From Lichtheimia corymbifera B2541 (taxonomy: Eukaryota; Mucoromycota; Mucoromycetes; Mucorales; Lichtheimiaceae): DNA of 64,000 bases. Under the pieces are notes generated by a model. It saw only the letters and a program-made list of their open reading frames with translations. It had not been told where the DNA came from and searched no databases. Shown piece after piece: positions 1 to 11,797 of this stretch. The stretch's first letter is position 1, and each line of letters begins with the position of its first letter. The translations under genes were made by a program, and so were the position numbers. The stretch covers positions 30,763 through 94,762 of the forward strand of contig JNEU01000926.1 of assembly GCA_000697475.1 (NCBI GenBank), in the 5' to 3' direction.

Positions 1-1223
1 ACAAGATATCCTTCCGAATCACGTCTTACAAGTCGATGTGAGTTAGGGTTGGCATTGTTGTTACGCATCATTTCACGCTGCTGCTTTCGCTTGTAGCGGT
101 TTGAAAATATAGACGGACGTAGATCGTCGGGATCGCGTGGTGGCCAACAATAAGGAAGGCGAGGGTCTGTGCCAGGTCGTACAGGAAATGTCAAACCATC
201 GCTTGTTGGATTTTGTGGCCAAAGCCATAACAATGGATTGTTTCCGAGCACCGAGCATATATTGCGATACAAGCCAACATCAAAAGGATAATGAACCTAA
301 TCCCAATACAAAAAGTTAATTTCATATATCATTCTCTCTCACATAGTTGTAGACTTACGGGCATGATTTTACCACGTCGAATGAGTGTCTTGACCTTGCT
401 ACGCTCCCAGCTTTCAACTGAAGACTGATTCCGAGACATACAATACAGGTGGTACACGCTCAGGATGCCCACGCAAAAAATGACCACGAATGCCAAGATA
501 AAATTGATCACGAGGAAAACCACTTCCATAGTCGATGGTTCAGCATTCCACTATATATCATCAATCAATACTCACTCATCCTCAAAACCTTTTCCTCACT
601 CAAAGAATCCTTACCCGAAAATGACGAATATCATCAAGGATCATCGACACACGCCAACCCAGTAAGCCCAAGGCATAGCCACATGCAATATCCACATAGA
701 GCACAAATCGTACAAAATGGCCATAGTTGTCATATCCCACACAATTGGCGATCCATGGGCAGTGATGATCCATTTTGAGTACACAACGTCGGCAATAGCG
801 GCAATGATGGGAACGTGGAGGTTTGTAGTGTTTGCATTGCTTGCAATAGCGTGGACCTGTCATACCCGTGTCTGTAGCAGGAAGCTCTTGACGTTGCCAC
901 CGTGTGCTGTCGTCGTTTTGAAACGTCGAATAGGGCGGTTCCTGAAGAAAAGAAAAGAAAGTCCATGAGCTTCATTATGTAATAGAGAATACAATGCTTA
1001 CCCAACCGGTAGGCACTTTACCGGGATCAGTCGTGCATGCCAGATAATAGTTATAGTAAACCATGAGCACCAACAAGTTGAATGGAATGAGCAATTTAGC
1101 TGCAGTGGGTGACCACCACTCCATGGCTGGCAACAGAATAAACAGCTGTGATGAATAAGCGATGGTGGCAATGAGCAGAGAGACGCCAGTGATAAAGACC
1201 CAACCAGGTATGGATTCCAACAT
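1..1223 (-). CDS. pfa4: DHHC palmitoyltransferase, Pfa4-like (3' end cut by window)
   Basis: Protein S-acyltransferase of the ER/Golgi membrane that attaches palmitate to cysteines. Four exons fit in frame: 1223-1002, 941-615, 550-359 and 296-1, all with GT-AG introns. The first exon encodes two hydrophobic segments and the TTDPG motif that precedes DHHC domains. The second has the cysteine-rich zinc region with the catalytic DHHC inside [17 protein letters not shown], and the third has two more membrane segments. The fourth carries the cytosolic tail with [18 protein letters not shown] and DSEGYLV, which are typical of fungal Pfa4. About 345 residues are seen and the stop codon lies beyond position 1. 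The start is the ATG opening MLESIPGW, because the upstream in-frame codons are low-complexity and lie outside the family domain. In yeast Pfa4 acylates chitin synthase Chs3; that role here is inferred from the family. Confidence 0.88.
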
Positions 1224-2197
1224 GATGGCGAAGAAGGGGGGGGTGTGGTGGAGGAGAAGAAGAGAGAGGAGGCTGTTGTTGTTGTTGTAGCGGATGTGAT
1301 AGGAGGGAGGATGCGAGTAACGAGAAGAGTAAAGGACAAAGGTCAACATTTTCCCAATTCGGTCGGTGGTTTTGCCTTTGTGTACAAGCATGGCAACAGC
1401 AGCAACCCTGACCCCCTTTATTCATTTCTTGATTGAATACTTAGATTATTACCATACATCTCATCATTATCAATTCAACTGCTTTTGTTAACAATGACAC
1501 TCATGCTGCTATTCAATGCTCCTTATTACACCCCCATTCATCATGTTAGATGAAAGAAAAAAAAGTTGTCTGTGCGGATTACCAGTTTGAGTCATCAATC
1601 ACTGCTTTCTTTCCCCCCACACACAAACACATCAATGTATATATTTGTGATGATGATGATGATGAGATGATGGTGATTGAATTATCCTTGCCACAACCCC
1701 TTCAACATTCCCCTTTTCCCGTTTTTATCACCCCTACCCTACATGAATTATCAATACAGTCAACGAATATGATGAATGGTAGTACATTGGGAAACGCTGT
1801 TTTTGGGTTTTCGGATTATCGTCCCGATCAAGAACGGTGCTAACGCCCAGGTGATGCAAGCATCTGCACGGCTTTTGCGTCAAATATGCTCTCAATTTGA
1901 CACAAAGTCAAGCCTGGTTACTGTACCACCAACATAATACACTGATAAACTACGTGCAGCCACTCTCTCCTTTTCCTTTTTCCTCCGTCAGCGGCCTTGT
2001 ATCGCTAAGTCTATTTCCTCCACCCCCCTTTTTTCCTTCACTTTACCCTTTGTGCAGCGCCTCCTCCCCCAAACCAAGCACCCCGACTTCTTTTTTTTTC
2101 CTCTTCACTTTGCCGTGCGATCCGATATCTTTCTTCCCTCTCTTGTTTTCTCTTTTCCCCCCTTTTTATTCCCCATTCATCACTCATCATCTTTGTC
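1224..2197. other. Divergent intergenic region
   Basis: Upstream region shared by the leftward Pfa4 gene and the rightward RhoGEF gene. It is rich in pyrimidine tracts on the plus strand close to the RhoGEF start (about 1970-2190), typical of fungal core promoters. No coding exon is recognised; the open frames are low-complexity. Confidence 0.5.
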
Positions 2198-4439
2198 ATG
2201 CCCAGAGATGAGTATATGGCATCATCCACTTGTTCAACTTCATCCATCTTGGCATCAAAGGCTTCTTCTTCATCATCGCGTCGTCAGTCATTTCTGAAGC
2301 GCTTTACTTCTCCTCCCTCTCCAATCTCTTCATCAAAATCAACTTCGATCTTGCCTTCTTCTTCCAGACGCAGTACAATTTCATCTACCAACAGCAATGC
2401 TACAGCCCCTACAAAAAATTATTCATCTGCAAAACCACCTACTGGCGACAAACCAGGCAGATTGCAATCCATGCGCCTTATGCTCATTGCTTCTGTTTCT
2501 CGTAAACGATCATCATCACGAACATCCAAAAACGATAAAAAACCACCACCACCACCACCACCACTGTCACCAGCCACTCGTAATAATCCACCACCACCAC
2601 GTCCTTCACCTTTGATCATCCGACAACAAAAACAACCACAATCACCATCATCATCACCCATCAAAGAAAATCCATCTCGTAAAGATATGCTGCCAAATCG
2701 ACGCATATCCATGATCTGTGATCGAAATAGTATTCATAGCAACATGTCATCCATATGCACTGCTGGTGGCGGTGGTAGTAGTAGTAGTAGCAATAACCCA
2801 TCATCGCCTACACCACGGCCCTCATTACTGGGAAGGCGTCGACCCATGTCACAATTTTGGGGACTATCCAAAGTAGATGAAGATGAATATGATAATGCAG
2901 ATGATGTCGGATGTTGGCGTGCAACACAAGGGGCATCTACCACAACTACGCTTACATCCAACACATCAGACCAATGCAGTACAAGAAGCAATAGCACGCG
3001 GTCTTCATCTTCATCGTCGATCCGCACGGTGTCTGAAAATACGAATCCCGGCAGCAAGTTTCTACGCTTGGCTCAAAAAGCCATTGTTGATAAACTACCA
3101 CCATCATCCTGTGAACAAGGAATGCCAGGACCATCACCACGTGCACCAACACCTATCGTATCCACCAGTAGTTCAGTGTACCCTACACGATGGCGTGACA
3201 TGATCCGTTCTAGTGTTATTATCGGCGAATCAACCCCAATGTCAACAACGACGAGGCCTGCTTCGGCTGTTGGCAATGGTCCTCCTTCACCTTCCATTAT
3301 CACCAATGCAAGCAGCTTTGCTTTTATTTCTGGTACTTCTGGTATTACCACCAACAATAACAACAACTCGGGCCGTTCTCGAAGAAGCAGCCTCTTGTTG
3401 TCCACACCAAGCATTCAAAAGAAAGAAGTCAAAGCTATCTCCGTTTGGCGTAACACAGTGTCACAGCTGCTGATGCAGTCCGATGAGGTTTTTATCATAC
3501 GCTATATTATTATAGGAAAAAAGGAGACGTGGCTAACAAGATATGCATTTCAATAGAACGATGATTACGTCTTTTATGATTATCCCACATGCACCGCCAA
3601 AGATCTAGCCCTGTGCAAATTCATCATGAACGAGCTGTATACTACTGAACAATCGTACCATCGTCTCTTGACCCTTATTCAAACAGTAAGTATCATCGTC
3701 TATTTGTGTGGCTGCACTGGCTGGTGCTTGGGGGTGGGTGGAGATCAACGTGACCTACCATCATCACCATCACCATCATCGACATGTCACATCGATATGC
3801 ACCTTCAAAACACATACATCATTAGTATCGTTGCTAACACGTTACGGCTTGCTTATTTTAGAGGTACATGCAGCCAATGATGGCCGCCACACACAATCCA
3901 TTGGTCAGGTCCTCAGACGTGGCTGTCCTTTTTCGTCATTTGCCCGAGATGATTGCTCTGTCAGAGAAACTGCTGGCATGTTTCGAGACTCATGCAACTC
4001 ATCTTTGGAGAGATTGTGATGCCATCCACGTGGGACATATTTTTCAAACGCTTGAGCAAGACATGGTCGTTTTTCTAAAATATGCCGTTCATTATCAAAC
4101 CAATCTCAAAGCCATTCGTCGGGCGTGTAACAATGTCCTCTTTATCAAGATCGAACAAGAATCGCTTGCGCGTCGCGATACGAATCGCATGGGTATGTCC
4201 GATTACCTTATTGCTCCTTTCCAACGTGTACCTCGTTATTGTCTTTTGATCAAAGGTAGGATCATCATCATGTTCATATTTTCCATGACATTCCTTTTTA
4301 CTCATCCAATATGCCGGAAATAGACCTCATGAAACACACCGAACGTGCTGATCCAGAATACGCTGATTTGGATGTTTCCCTGAAAATGCTAACGGGATTG
4401 ACAGTAGCCATGGATCATGTACAGCAAATGTCACGTTAA
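2198..4439 (+). CDS. RhoGEF with Dbl-homology (DH) domain
   Basis: Guanine nucleotide exchange factor for Rho-family GTPases, inferred from a DH domain. Four exons join in frame: 2198-3487, 3557-3685, 3862-4255 and 4324-4439, giving 642 residues. The first ~430 residues are low-complexity (Ser, Pro, Thr and His runs, a proline stretch at about 125-132), probably a disordered regulatory tail. The DH domain follows: NELYTTEQSYHRLL (conserved region 1), the central helices, then SDYLIAPFQRVPRYCLLIK (conserved region 3). The protein stops 39 residues later with no recognisable PH domain, although most DH proteins have one directly after. The first donor is weak (GTTTTT), but the acceptor and branch point (gctaac) are good, and reading through would end the protein before the DH domain. 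Likely acts in polarity or cell-wall signalling; the substrate GTPase cannot be read from sequence. Confidence 0.8.
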
Positions 4440-6646
4440 GGAGTTAGCAATGACAACCCACCCCACCATCACCATGCCCGACATTTAACCTTGTCCTTAT
4501 CATTCTTCTTATGTCTTTTTGCATTCTCATCATTACACACTCTCGTTGTTGTTTTTTCTTGTCACCCTTTTCGCACATACCCTGTCTTTTCTCCTTGAGT
4601 CCTCTCCCTCCCTTTTCTCTCTCTCACTCACGCATACCATCACCAATTTTCATAATACCCCCTTTCTCTTTCTTCCTCTCTCACCCATTCACCATCCCTT
4701 TTTTGTGTACATATAATACTCATATTAAGCTCAACATTACTACATTAAAAACTCTTTTTGATTTTAGAATTGGGGTATCCGTGGTTTCGGCAATTGTATA
4801 CAAATGTTTGCTGCATGCAAAAATGGCTTGCATAAGCCCTGTGCAACATGAACAAGTACAAGGGACCTCTTGTGCAACCCGCCAACGACAGAGAGAGTAG
4901 TTGCTCCGTTTCCCCCGATCCATTGGCACCTTGTTCACGAGTTAGGGGTAGAAAAATGCTGTTGTAGGATCAGGGCACAAGGATGATGTTGTAATACTTC
5001 CATTGGCTGCACCTCTTGCATGGATATGACATGTCCAAAAAGAATCGAAAAACGTGATGGTAGTGCAAAATGCCGTCGGGCATTTACTCGCGCGCGCGCC
5101 ACCTGCTTAGAGCGAGAGGGAAATCTTCATTGCCGCGAATTTATCAGAGCAACCGCCACCATGACGACGTTGACCGATTGCCCATGTGGAACGATGAGAG
5201 ACACAAGCTACGTTACAACCAGGTCGGATCGTGCACATGCAGTGCTCTGTTGCCATTGGTTTCAATCGTTAAAGACTTGGTAACTCCATTCAGTGCTCTC
5301 GACTACGATCGCGTGTCGGCAACTCAGCGGAAAAGATTATTATCACCAAGCATGCAGATCTTCCAGCATCATGATCCACAGCCAATGCATCACACCCAAA
5401 GCTGTCAGAGTTACCTGGATCCTATCATCTTGCTTACACATGAATCACATGGGGTCCCAGTAAAGGATTATCAGAATATGTATTATCATACAACTCGTTT
5501 CCACGTGAGAATATGACTGGTGGTCATGGAAGGGATATGGACCTGAAGGCTCCTCGGCGTGAAGAAACGGTGACACGACATTGTGTTGCCAATCGAAAGC
5601 GACCCCCAACGACACATTTCAAATGGATGTTCAGCATTTTACATATACGCTCTCTATCATCGTCATGCAAAGTTGACGGCAAATGTCATTCTTTTCTATG
5701 ATCACGAATTCTGTTGCACCAACTTTCGATTTACGGATAATGATTTTTGCCCGGCATAAGGAGGAGGAGGATCAAAAAGAAAGCTGTGGTGGCAATGGTA
5801 TCATCACTATTACGTAACAGCGACATCGCTATTCACGAGGAAGCGTATGATGATTGAATTGCAGCCAGTATCCATGGCAACGAGGGCTGGTAGTACGACC
5901 TGCTGTTGCTATAACGGCTGATGCACCGACACCTTCTTCGACGACGGATCCAGATCATGCATATGTAATGCTCGCGGAGATAAGCAACTGACATTGCAAA
6001 GAACCGAATCGATTCAATATACCTTCAAACACGCAATGCATGGTGCACGCATCTACAATGCACAAATAACAATGAAAACGTTACGAGCAGCAAAGGATAT
6101 TCCGAAACATTTATGATCGTCCAGTTACATTGCAACAAATAAACCATAGTTTTCGCGCGAGATGAGTAAAGGATTGACAATAAGGTGCATTGGGGTGACG
6201 CTATGTTGGGGGCGGGCACGGCCGAGAAACATTCAGGGGAAGGATGGTGATAGAGGGAGAGGGAGAGAGTTTAGCGTTCCAAGGTTGATGCATGTACCTG
6301 CAACAGCCAAACAAAAGGTCGATTAATTCCTTTACAAGATAACGGATTGTTTATTTTTCTTGTCATTTATTATTATCCGCATATAATAAATGCACCATGA
6401 TGATGCCAAGATAGTTACTGTATGTTTATCCGAATTGTGTAAGGGGGGTGTTGAAAGAAAACGAGGGAGTCACAGAGAGAGTGAAAGAGATCAAGTAGAT
6501 CATGTTGTGCTATGACGCTGACATTTGAGATGCTTTGGGCTGAGCTGATTGATGAGCAAATCCGAAGACGCATATAGAAGCATCCGCAAGGTAATGATAA
6601 TAATATATACTTGGTATACCTGGTGACAAGAAACAGCGCTTTCTAT
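4440..6646. other. Gene-poor interval, no supported gene
   Basis: About 2.2 kb between the RhoGEF stop and the 3' end of the RBR ligase. The first ~300 bases are CT-rich 3'-flank sequence. Several open frames of 40-150 codons exist on the plus strand, the longest at 5070-5516, but none shows a recognisable domain, and good-looking stretches change frame without convincing splice sites. It could hold a decayed gene or a rapidly evolving one; nothing is called. Confidence 0.4.
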
Positions 6647-8362
6647 TTACTTTGCAGTTCCGAAGCGCTTCTTGCCCATCTCACTTGAGCTCTTTTCATA
6701 CATCTTGTTGCGCAATTCTTGTACCTGTTGAGCTGATAGCTGATGGCATTTGCCCAAACAATTATGGCTTCTCGATCTTGACCCGCAAAGATAACAACTA
6801 TGATCATTATTGTCAGCTTGGTGCTGTATCCTACAACAAAAGATAGGTGTACTTACAACTCATATCCACAGCGGCATTTGATGGCATTGCACCCATACTA
6901 TGCATAACATCACTCGATCAATAATTGGGTTTTCCTTAAAACAGCAATGATAGCTTACCGAACGAGCAACCACCTCTCTACAATGTGGACAACGTGTCCA
7001 TCCTTGTTGAAGAGCAAGTTGTCGTGCTGCAATGGAATTTTGGCGATTCATTTCGTTTTGAAGGAGCATTTCTGAAACATCATGTTTTCGTCGCCAACGA
7101 CCTGTGGGTCTTTCTTTGCAAATATCTACATCGTGTAATCCACGTGATGAGTATTACAGATTTGAATGTTGTCAAAATAAGGTCATACTTACCATCATGC
7201 CATGGATGTTCGCACCATAAACAAATGCCTCGATGGCACTTTGGGCATTCTACCATGGTGCGCTGTGGTTGAGGAGGTGGTTGGGATTGACGTCGTAAGC
7301 GTCGACGAAACAATGTCTTTGCGAAACCAGTTCTGGTGGTATCGCGTGTTTGTTGTGCTGCGGCTCTATTCAACCGTTGCTGCTCAAGCTCTACCTCATC
7401 CAATTCAAACATCGCCTTGCAATCGCTATATGGACAATAGCCCTGAATTGGGTAAGCAAAAGATAAAATGTTTTTATATGGATGCATGGTCATCAACTTA
7501 CATAGCTTTCAAGAACATCGCGGCGAATGATTTTAAACCACCAAGCGTCAGCTGCAGTAGGTGACATGACACGTGACACAATATCTTGGGAATCAAAAGA
7601 GCCTTGCGTGCACTGGTGTCCTGGACATGGGATTCTCGCATAGTCATCATGACGTGCTTCCGTGTATGTAGTAAGGTAAGTTGTCAGGCACTGACGACAC
7701 ATGTAATGTCGGCATTGACTTGTGTGAAAAATCTCCTTTTCTTCAAAATCATCAAAGCAGATCATGCATTCCTGTTTTTGATTTGGTGGTCCACATGATG
7801 ACGATGATGCTGATAATGGTAATGATGGCGATGATGCTGATGCTGATGATGAGGAAGCTGTACTTTTGCGAACTGTATTGTTCTTTGATACACGCCAATC
7901 CTTGAACGGTGAAGATGCTCTCATGTTGCTGAGACTTGCATTGTTCCATGATACGAAACGTCCTTTTATACCGGACGCTTTAGGAGGAACAGGTGGTGGC
8001 GGTGGCGATGAAGACGACGATGCTGCATGCTCCGTCGGTAGCTTATTAAGTTCCTTGCTTTCTTCAATTGTATGAAGATATTGGCCTGTGTGCTTGAACT
8101 CGCCGACCAAGTTGCTGTTGGATGATCGTATAATCTTCATTGCGTTGTCTCGTCCGATATAGGAACTCGAATTGTATGGTGGATACGAAGCGCAACGTTT
8201 AAGTCTTCTCGCAGTTGGGTGACGATTGACGGTTATCAAGGACGCGGTGACAGTTGTAACTGTAAATGTGGGGGAGGTGGATAGGAATTCAAAAATATCT
8301 TCAATGAGAGAAGGACCAGCTTGCAGGAAGAAGATAAATAGAGAGAATAGAATATGATACAT
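6647..8362 (-). CDS. RBR-type E3 ubiquitin ligase (RING1-IBR-RING2)
   Basis: RING-between-RING ligase: RING1 binds the charged E2 and ubiquitin passes through a RING2 cysteine. Five exons fit: 8362-7502, 7442-7193, 7125-6959, 6897-6857 and 6797-6647, giving 489 residues in frame throughout. The first ~190 residues are low-complexity (Ser/Pro). RING1 starts at CMICFDDF and continues through CRHYMCRQC. The IBR contains CPYSDC, then CPKCHRGICLWCEHPWHDG split by an intron. RING2 is CPHCREVVARS, then YGCNAIKCRCGYEFCYLCG across three exons; the cysteine of IKC matches the catalytic position. The 41-nt exon and its flanking introns are fixed by this motif. The N-terminus is uncertain: the ATG at 8362 begins a hydrophobic stretch that may be intronic, and a short exon near 8400-8425 is possible. 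Substrate unknown. Confidence 0.85.
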
Positions 8363-8752
8363 GCAGTTGAAATAGCTTTCTCACCGGATTATAAAGATAC
8401 AAGGACGCCACATGTGGATCATCATGTTGAAAAGACTCAGCTTAATACCTTTGGCTAAGCATTTCTGTGTTACCAAGAAAGTAAATTGTGGTGGGAGAAG
8501 TGCTCTTTATTCTTCTTGAAACTTATGGCACCATGCTACTACCCATCGAAGCTCCTCCTAACACAGCATGACTGGTTGTTATGTCATAGTTTGCAAGTGA
8601 TGGTGACATTCCCCAAAAAAAGAGTGTGCTTGACCTACAAAGACAATGGTGTGAGTTGCATCATTCCAGAGTGGCTGTGCTTTGCTTACCAAATTTGATC
8701 TATCACGATTAATGCGGCAGCTGCGCTGTGTAACGTTTTTCTGAGGAAGCTT
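8363..8752. other. Intergenic gap
   Basis: About 390 bases between the RBR ligase 5' end and the 3' end of the next leftward gene. It probably holds the RBR promoter and possibly a short first exon of that gene near 8400-8425. No other feature is seen. Confidence 0.4.
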
Positions 8753-9665
8753 TCACCTATGCGAACGACGTATGATGGCGTTTGGTGTTTTAGGATAACC
8801 ACGGTAAGCTTTTACATCAGATAAATCAGGAGTTGCGACCAATTTTTTGAGGTTCAGCTTTCTTCTTGACACGCACCTCCAAACACAATCGCACCATGTA
8901 AACGCTCCAATGACAAGAACAACACAAACAACACTTGAAATTGACTGGGAAAACAGCCTTGGGTCGCGTGTGGAGGAGTATCTTTTGTCGCAGCTGCGTT
9001 CGTCTCCAGCAAGTTCCACCTTCACGATGGGCTCCATGTCACCATTGCACAACACGGCCACTGTAGTCTACACCTGAACTTAGTTATCAGCACTCATGTT
9101 TTGTTGTTTATCATCTGTGGAGGAATCCTTTGTGTTTCAACCTGCCTTTTGCACTGTTTGTTAGACTCTCTTTCACACAACACGTGCCGCTTATGACGAT
9201 CATTGGCAAGCAGCACCACAACGTCAAGAAGATGGAGTAAATGGAAAACACGATATTGGATTACTGTGTAAGGCTGTGAATTCAGAAAGCAGAATGGATC
9301 AAGGCAGAGGCACTTACATTGTATCCCACATCCTTTTTCAAATCGTAGGCCACTTGACCACTTTGAAGGATTATGTAGAAGAAGTAGTGTTACAGCGTCA
9401 ATTTCATAAAGCATAGTGCAATAAGATACATTTCGAGTTGAACAACAGACATGGATGGATGAATGATGGTTCACAGCGATGGGTTAGGCATTACATGGGA
9501 TAAGGAGCTTCAGAGGGATACCTGCGATCTGGGCACATCAACAATTATGATTTAATGGGACGACAGGGAGATGATTGTTACAATGCGTGTATTTTTGACA
9601 AGGAAGAATTATGGCTACAATATGATAATGACGAGGAAGATGACAAAGAGGGGTTCACTGCTCAT
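8753..9665 (-). CDS. Small predicted type I membrane protein, unknown family
   Basis: Not recognised by family. A four-exon model joins in one frame: 9665-9619, 9521-9495, 9360-9318 and 9067-8753, totalling 432 nt and 143 residues. The N-terminus MSSEPLFVIFLVIIIL is a good signal peptide. A ~70-residue lumenal or extracellular part follows with three cysteines (one in VLCNGDMEPIVK, others after GDERS and before the membrane). Then comes one membrane segment (SSVVCVVLVIGAFTW) with adjacent cysteines and a basic cytosolic tail of about 35 residues. All introns have GT and AG ends, and the 27- and 43-nt exons are supported only by frame continuity. An alternative start at 9704 adds 13 residues. 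The last intron (250 nt) is long for this window and may hide another exon. The plus-strand open frames here look like its antisense shadow. Confidence 0.5.
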
Positions 9666-9725
9666 AACGCAATATACAATTCCGAGAACTATCTTGTCTT
9701 CCATCAATGATATCATTCAAAGTTG

Positions 9726-10480
9726 TCAAAGTTGCTGCATATTTGGCTCGATTTTTTTCAGGCTTTTGCCCGATCGCTTACAATAAGTGCAAAAGACATC
9801 ATTGATGGCTAGTAGCTTCTTGAGGTTGATGGGAATCCAAAAAGAAGGCAAGTTTTCAACGCTATCGGCAAACTGATGTAGGTGGGCAACTCTATAAATG
9901 TATATAAACCAGTAACTGTCAATCTCATTAGAAAAATAGTAATATGCATGCCTAGAACAAAGCGAGAGGGAGTTGTCAGCATCACAGCAGTAAACAATGT
10001 CTTTTTTTGCGACTTACCATGAATCGGGAATGCTATCGCACCTGGAGCAAATTCATATCTCATTCCCGAACCGGAATACAGTAGTGGAGATGGTGGACCG
10101 AGTCGTGGTCGATGTGGTCGATTGGACCGTAGTGGATGATCTAGTTTATTGACATCGACGGCGTATTCACGAAAGGTTATCAAACGTAAGGTATCAACGC
10201 ATAGGCTGTAGCGTGCACCAGATCGTTGTTTGATCTTTGCTTCACCAAAACCAATAACTTGGTCAATTCAAGGTTAGCCTTCCTATTGATGAAAGCGTTG
10301 CGTCGAGCCTTGTCACTTTCGTTCGGTATCTGATTTGGCTACCTCTTCAAATGGACCAACTTTTCGGGATCGCTCTCAATACTTGCAAGTGCAGGGTCGT
10401 GGCCCAAAGTGCAGTCTCGGTGATTACATCATTTGACATGTCTGTGATGTTCTGGAAATAAGGATGTCACTTTACGGAGA
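9726..10480 (-). pseudogene. Frame-broken copy of a Mucorales-type repeated hypothetical protein
   Basis: Reads as one decayed protein in shifting frames on the minus strand. In order: a segment with DPALASIESDPEKLVH; a segment with SDKARRNAFINRKANLELTKLL after a stop and frame change; a segment opening VIGFGEAK and continuing through YSLCVDTLRLITF; an apparent intact intron near 10017-9965; GMHITIFLMRL and GLYTFIELP; then, after another shift, NLPSFWIPINLKKLLAINDVF and a final stop at 9726. The motif order (GxGEAK, LCVDTLRL, ITFYxMxL, GLYxxxE, LPSF, VF) resembles an uncharacterised, highly repeated family that I recall from Mucorales genomes; I cannot confirm this here. At least two frameshifts suggest a dead copy. 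Function unknown. Confidence 0.45.
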
Positions 10481-10650
10481 GTGGAGAAGCCATTATATCA
10501 ACCTCATGCGGACTGTGGCGTATCAGCTCATGTAGCTTTGCATATGTATCTCAGGAGGTAGCTACATCAAAGAGAATGTGAGTATTTGCATATCCATAAG
10601 CAATATGATCAGGCTTTACCTTAGATCACGTACCGTAGAAAGCCGATATT

Positions 10651-10875
10651 TCATTTTTTCCCATCACCATACATCTTATCAATGGTACGTTTCCCCTCTT
10701 CAACGGATCGCGACACCATTTCAGCGTGCCCTTCAAATGAGTGGCCTTGGGCCAATAATACAATCTTCAATACTCGTTGTCGCAGTGATAGCACCGTGAG
10801 TCCTCTGGATGAATCGTACTTGATGTATAGATCCCGGAGATCTTTGCTGTATTCGAAATGGTGGTTGGATAATGC
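10651..10875 (-). CDS. Orphan coding exon, unknown protein (C-terminal)
   Basis: An open stretch of 74 codons ending in TGA at 10651, starting just after a plausible acceptor (tacgtag). It is rich in charged and helical residues (EYSKDLRDLYIKYD, SVEEGKRTIDKMYG) and looks coding. No convincing upstream exon was found, although a GTGAGT donor lies at about 11010. It may belong to the broken gene just downstream at 9726-10480, or be a separate decayed fragment. No function can be given. Confidence 0.3.
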   Translation of the reverse strand, partial: ALSNHHFEYSKDLRDLYIKYDSSRGLTVLSLRQRVLKIVLLAQGHSFEGHAEMVSRSVEEGKRTIDKMYGDGKK

Positions 10876-11797
10876 TACGTAAAATATTACAATGAGAGCA
10901 GTGATAATGAAAATAAATTCACAATGAAGAAAGGCTAAAGGCTATCAAACTGAGTCCATGGATCGCTCACAAAATAAGACCATCAATGAGCTACCATGGT
11001 GGTACTCACATCCACTTAGGTTTTGAAGTTGTCAATAATCAAAAGATACGATTAATGGAAGAAAAAGAAGAACTGTATGGGGGGGTTGATAGGCGACAAC
11101 ATCGTCGTGGTTCACGTGTGGGTGGTGGGCGTGGGTATTCTGTGATCACGAAAGAGTGATGGGAATGGTGATGAGCTGATAGATTGGTGTGATGGCTTCA
11201 CAAAGAGACTTGGTATGGTTGATTGTTGTCGCCAATGAATTAAGATTTGTGGTAATAAACAAGGTTGCAGTATCCCATTTCTAGCATATCCATATCTTCT
11301 TGGCCGACGATTGATGATATTGAATAAAAGTTATCATCATATTCATCTGTTCGCGATCTTTTGTCATTGCAACGAGCATTCTCAATGAAGACAATGAGAT
11401 AAACCAGAGGAACAATGTGACACCAAACGATCTTCGGGAAGTCAAAGTGGTCGTACTCGTGTCCTCGGAAATAAGAACTAGCCGTGCACAGACCACTTAT
11501 GTTTGTTTCAGCTCCATGCTACAATATACTATTATTCGTCTTTTTCCTTGAATGAAAACGAATTCAACGTAATATCTGGGGTATCATTAATTCATGTGTA
11601 TGGAAGGTGTGGATCACTTGGTTGGTTTCTGGATTGAAAGGGGGAAGACAAATGTGAAAGCCGGGATGCAAAATTGAGTGGTTTAAGCTTACAATGGATC
11701 AAGCTTCCGTAACAAGCAGGGTTGTTGGGTATTAGCATTGAAAATACAAGGGTCTATTTAAACATGTAAATAATCAGTTATTGGCACTACCCATCGT
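10876..11797. other. Intergenic tract with a dispersed repeat
   Basis: No gene is recognised. The tract contains a ~110-bp segment (11409-11518) repeated near 61.6 kb, and otherwise AT-rich sequence without domain-bearing frames. Confidence 0.4.
11409..11518 (+). repeat. Dispersed ~110-bp repeat, copy 1
   Basis: Nearly matches 61564-61675 in the same orientation, starting at ggaacaatgtgacacc and ending at gctccatg, with a few substitutions and a small indel near the AAAA run. Both copies sit in gene-poor sequence, so this is likely a fragment of a dispersed element. Confidence 0.75.

Noticed and set aside
5070..5516. 148-codon plus-strand open frame
   Set aside because: No recognisable domain, uneven composition, and no upstream or downstream exon could be joined. 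Left as unexplained.
8847..9077. Plus-strand open frame and an acidic plus-strand peptide at about 9557-9709
   Set aside because: They mirror the hydrophobic and basic exons of the minus-strand membrane protein gene, which has coherent splice sites.
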